Origin: an uncultured Agathobacter sp.
GTDB lineage: Bacteria; Bacillota; Clostridia; Lachnospirales; Lachnospiraceae
Length of the DNA: 64,000 bases
Direction of reading: 5' to 3'
NCBI GenBank assembly: GCA_910587655.1
Contig: CAJUND010000003.1
Coordinates: 62,001 to 126,000 of the forward strand
The stretch's first letter is position 1; the number at the start of each line of letters is the position of its first letter. A program made the position numbers and the translations under genes. This document shows positions 61,371-64,000 of this stretch, piece after piece. The notes below the pieces were generated by a model. That model was not told the DNA's origin. It did no database searches and saw nothing but the letters and a program-made list of their open reading frames with translations.

Positions 61371-62195
61371 TTATTTTTCCTGCATACAGAACCGCAGGCT
61401 CTTCTGGTTTTCCTTTTTCCTTCTCTCAAGTTCCGCAAGCGCTTTTTTATATATTTCGGGAGCAGCAAAAATCTCTTCCCTCTGTGCTACAATGTCAAGC
61501 CTCCTGTTTTCGCGCTCATGCAGTATTTCAACATAGTCGCGTCCGGTTCTTTTCATGTCTCTTTCCATCAGCTTCTGCGACAGTTTTCTAAAATCATCAT
61601 GGCTGTCCGTCTGAACCAGCAGCAGACCATCCTCGGACTGCGACTCCCCGAATGTTCCCAGACTTTCATCATAAACAAATACAGCCGGTTCAATTAAATC
61701 CATCATCCATAGATATTCCAGACATGTCTCAGGACTTACTGCCTGATCCAGTACCGGCAGCATGATTTTTTCGGTTTCCTGCAGTGCATGTTTCATCTTT
61801 CCGTACAGGTCTTTCGCATGATTTTCCCTGTATGCAAATGACGCCAGCCTGGCGTGGTATTTTCTGTCGTAACCGTTCCGGCCTGTCCTTTCATAAAATG
61901 TGCCGAGGTCCTTAAGCCAGAAATCATTATTCCTTGGACTGTCCGCCAGGGTGACTGCCCCGCGGTATACGGTTGCCGCAGCCCCCAGTACTGAAAACTC
62001 CCGGTATCCCTTCCTGTCACATGCTTCATCCATACATGCAATTACATGAAATACTTCACTTCCCGCCATTCTTACCAGGTAAGGATACTTCCCCCTTACT
62101 GTAACAAATCCTCTTTTCTTTAATGTTTCCCCAAACACTTTTTTAAAAGCCTGAACCAGACAGCCAGCCTTTTCCATGGTATGATACCTTCTCAT
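61371..62195 (-). CDS. Uncharacterised cytoplasmic protein, predicted LytTR target
   Basis: A 274-residue protein without signal peptide or membrane helix. The N-terminal half (FKKVFGETLKKRGFVTVRGK, YLVRMAGSEVFHVIACMDEA) faintly resembles DUF4304-type domains; the C-terminal half is helical and charged (ERENRRLDIVAQREEIF). No function recognised. It starts with AAAGGAGGAG before the ATG and is driven by P2, a near copy of the protease promoter P1, so it is probably expressed together with the protease cluster. It ends 160 bases before the response regulator. Confidence 0.75.
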   Translation of the reverse strand: MRRYHTMEKAGCLVQAFKKVFGETLKKRGFVTVRGKYPYLVRMAGSEVFHVIACMDEACDRKGYREFSVLGAAATVYRGAVTLADSPRNNDFWLKDLGTFYERTGRNGYDRKYHARLASFAYRENHAKDLYGKMKHALQETEKIMLPVLDQAVSPETCLEYLWMMDLIEPAVFVYDESLGTFGESQSEDGLLLVQTDSHDDFRKLSQKLMERDMKRTGRDYVEILHERENRRLDIVAQREEIFAAPEIYKKALAELERRKKENQKSLRFCMQEK

Positions 62196-62274
62196 TTATG
62201 TCTCCTCCTTTGTATCCGGAAAATCCCTCCAAAAGTCCGAAAGGGATTATCCAAAAAAGCTTATGATACCCCGA

Positions 62275-62344
62275 AGTCTATTCCTGTATCTGTAGTTTTT
62301 CAACCCCTGGTTCCCTGAACGGTCGTATTCCTTCCTGAACGGTC
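62275..62344 (-). promoter_or_regulatory. Promoter P2 with tandem LytTR-type boxes
   Basis: Minus strand: boxes of CCGTTCAGG at 62334-62344 and 62314-62324 (20-bp period), TTGAAA (62298-62303), 17 bases and TAGACT (62275-62280). Same boxes, gap, spacer and much of the flanking sequence as P1. The gene at 61371-62195 follows with a leader of about 70 bases that has an AATCCCT/AGGGATT hairpin. Confidence 0.78.
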
Positions 62345-62401
62345 AGAAATTTTGTTTTTCTAGTAAAAAAATGCCCCCTCCGATGTAATTTCAGAAAAAC
62401 A

Positions 62402-62430
62402 TTGAAAACCCCGGAACAACATGGTAAACT
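62402..62430 (+). promoter_or_regulatory. Predicted promoter of the plus-strand membrane protein genes
   Basis: Plus strand TTGAAA (62402-62407), a 17-base spacer and TAAACT (62425-62430), about 60 bases before the ATG at 62490. Confidence 0.6.
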
Positions 62431-62489
62431 TCATAAGTACACCTCCCGTAAGGGAATCGAACCACAACTACTACACAGGGGAAATTACT

Positions 62490-63065
62490 ATGGGAAAAAT
62501 TATTTTAGCCAGGGAAGCTGACAAAGGGATGCGCACGAGACAGATAACCATGCTTATAACAATGAGTCTTGTCTGCGGTTTTGGCGGTCTTCCGGTCGGT
62601 GCAATTTTAAGCGGCGTCATGCAGGCCGTTTTACAAGACAGCTCCATTCCTGTCATGTACGGTTTCTTACTAGCCCCCATTTTTGCGGGAATGATAATCG
62701 GATTTTTTGTAATGAAAAAAGACATGGATTTGAAAAACCATACACGCTGTGAATCCTGCGGGGAAACCATGCAGCCGCTGACTGAACTGGATACCGTATT
62801 CCAGATTCCGGCAAGGGGTGAGGAAACTTATGAAAACGCCATGCAGTATCTTGCCGCCAGCATGGAACGCGTTTCCGGCGTCCATGATATCGCCTTCGGG
62901 CAAAGGGGATGTTTTGCCTGCGTCTACCGCTGCAGAAACTGCGGAAAACACCTGTTAAGAATTATGGATTTTCTTCCGGATATCGGAAACTGTATAGAAA
63001 AGCACACCTATTATTTTGACTATCATTCTTTTTGCCGGCTCCGCGGAAAAAACGACCTGACATAA
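62490..63065 (+). CDS. Two-helix membrane protein with Cys-pair (zinc-ribbon-like) C-terminal domain
   Basis: A 191-residue protein with two transmembrane helices (about 18-42 and 52-74) and a C-terminal domain with three Cys pairs or near pairs (CESCGETM, GCFACVYRCRNCGK), which looks like a zinc ribbon. Function unknown. The ATG at 62490 follows AGGGGAAA; the longer in-frame opening at 62421 has no ribosome site and overlaps the promoter. Likely co-transcribed with the next gene, 49 bases downstream. Confidence 0.72.
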   Translation: MGKIILAREADKGMRTRQITMLITMSLVCGFGGLPVGAILSGVMQAVLQDSSIPVMYGFLLAPIFAGMIIGFFVMKKDMDLKNHTRCESCGETMQPLTELDTVFQIPARGEETYENAMQYLAASMERVSGVHDIAFGQRGCFACVYRCRNCGKHLLRIMDFLPDIGNCIEKHTYYFDYHSFCRLRGKNDLT

Positions 63066-63114
63066 CCGGTAAAACCGTATAACAAAAATACAAATGAAAG
63101 GATAAATACCCGGA

Positions 63115-63996
63115 ATGAGACGTATCCCAATTGATTTTGCGATTGCATTTGTCATTGCCTTCGCAATCGGCTCACTGATAAATTTCGGTGCAGACAAATA
63201 CATAAAAAGTAAGGAAAACGAAGAAGTGGAAGTGGAGTATTCCAGTACAAAACCAGGAGCTGCCGCTGAAAAAACAGTGCCTGTTATCTCCAGTATTGAT
63301 GAAATGATGAATGAAAAGGTTTTTACCTTTCACACGGATTCTTTTTTGTCAGACTATAAAATCATATTTGCGGATGACAACATGTACTATTTATTCCCCC
63401 TTCCGTCCGGGGAAACGGTTCTTATTGACCTTTATTTTGACCATGTCTGCCTGGAATATGACACCAGCGGTGACGAAGATTCCGACGAGCCCTATTTTAG
63501 CAGGACACCCCGACTTAACAGGGATCTCTATTCTGTAATGCCGGTAGGAAAAGTCGTAAAAGAACCGCTTTCCGCAGAAACCCTGGAAGTCCTGGAACAG
63601 CGGGGACTGCAGGTAACGGACCCATCCTTTTACATAGATATGCGCGGGGAATATAAAGATTTTGATGCCGAAGCCTTTCAAATGAAAGCCGGTATGGTCA
63701 GCGCACTGGCAGGAATTGCAGTCTATCTCCTTGTCCGCTGGCTGATGATTGCAAGCGGTCTTTTTGCTCCGTTATTTCCGCTCCGTTTTATGAGAAAATG
63801 GAAACGTTATGTGATTTATAACGGAATTTTATATTATGATGAAAATATAAAGGAAATCCACCGCCTGCACAAACAGGGGAACATAAATGCAGCGGCACAG
63901 GAATTCTGCAGGCTGACAAATACAGATATGGACGAAGCCATGATGGCAATGGGTTACTGGAAGGAACTTTACGGAGAAGGAATCCTGCATATTTAA
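63115..63996 (+). CDS. Membrane protein of unknown function
   Basis: A 293-residue protein with an N-terminal helix (about 6-25, DFAIAFVIAFAIGSLINF), an extracytoplasmic domain (about 35-190; FTFHTDSFLSDYKIIFADDN, TVLIDLYFDHVCLEYDT), a second helix (about 199-222) and a cytoplasmic tail with a short helical repeat (KEIHRLHKQGNINAAAQEF) like one TPR unit. GAAAGGA precedes the ATG at rather long spacing. It ends four bases before the window edge. No family recognised. Confidence 0.72.
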   Translation: MRRIPIDFAIAFVIAFAIGSLINFGADKYIKSKENEEVEVEYSSTKPGAAAEKTVPVISSIDEMMNEKVFTFHTDSFLSDYKIIFADDNMYYLFPLPSGETVLIDLYFDHVCLEYDTSGDEDSDEPYFSRTPRLNRDLYSVMPVGKVVKEPLSAETLEVLEQRGLQVTDPSFYIDMRGEYKDFDAEAFQMKAGMVSALAGIAVYLLVRWLMIASGLFAPLFPLRFMRKWKRYVIYNGILYYDENIKEIHRLHKQGNINAAAQEFCRLTNTDMDEAMMAMGYWKELYGEGILHI

Positions 63997-64000
63997 TCAT

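Noticed and set aside
62449..62475. A GGTTCGATTCCC-like string on the minus strand, resembling a tRNA T-loop
   Set aside because: The flanking bases do not form a T stem, and no acceptor, D or anticodon arm can be built around it.

Overview
The window looks like chromosomal DNA of a spore-forming member of the Clostridia, most likely a Lachnospiraceae-type gut anaerobe. This is an inference from gene content: ecfA1-ecfA2-ecfT-truA-rplM-rpsI in the usual Firmicutes order, a CotF-like spore coat protein, strong AGGAGG ribosome sites, VanW and DUF4179 proteins, and GLUG and BspA-type surface proteins. No rRNA, tRNA, CRISPR array, prophage or insertion sequence was seen. Most genes lie on the minus strand, and no gene-free stretch exceeds 300 bases.

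Layout. 1-5015: start of a glycogen-debranching-type enzyme, a CapA lipoprotein, a BlaI regulator, a methyltransferase, a DUF4358 lipoprotein and a transglutaminase-fold protein. 5137-7911: a heavy-metal efflux operon (HMA metallochaperone, P1B ATPase, ArsR sensor) with a consensus promoter and a perfect palindromic operator. 7920-14699: a FapA-like protein, a spore coat protein, an NlpC/P60 hydrolase, a GNAT enzyme, a pseudouridine synthase that seems to start at CTG, and pnuC behind a terminator/antiterminator leader. 14708-25400: an MMPL transporter overlapping a giant GLUG surface protein, then a PadR-controlled envelope operon. 25416-31459: a hybrid histidine kinase, an ECF sigma factor with a DUF4179 partner, and an AlkD-like protein. 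31560-43913: S9, L13, TruA, the ECF transporter module, TrmL, an aminotransferase with an Lrp regulator, an AIR-synthase-like protein, VanW, an overlooked 37-residue membrane protein and a DnaQ-type exonuclease. 44045-49580: a second MMPL transporter with a coiled-coil partner, a TetR regulator and an XRE regulator.

49600-62430 is the most unusual part. A secreted M4 metalloprotease with two CBM2-like domains is split between two frames at a run of seven A. Beside it are two orphan copies of its propeptide, a detached C-terminal module, a decayed remnant, an LRR protein and a small membrane protein. An AgrC/AgrA-like two-component system lies directly upstream. Two nearly identical control regions, each with tandem CCGTTCAGG boxes and a TTGAAA-17-TAGACT promoter, flank it: one drives the protease cluster, the other an unknown gene upstream of the response regulator. 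A different pair of look-alike promoters (GTGGTA boxes 20 bp apart, 12 bp from the -10) precedes the response regulator and the TetR gene of the MMPL locus. I infer a cell-density or envelope-signal circuit controlling secreted proteolysis.

The window ends with two uncharacterised plus-strand membrane proteins.
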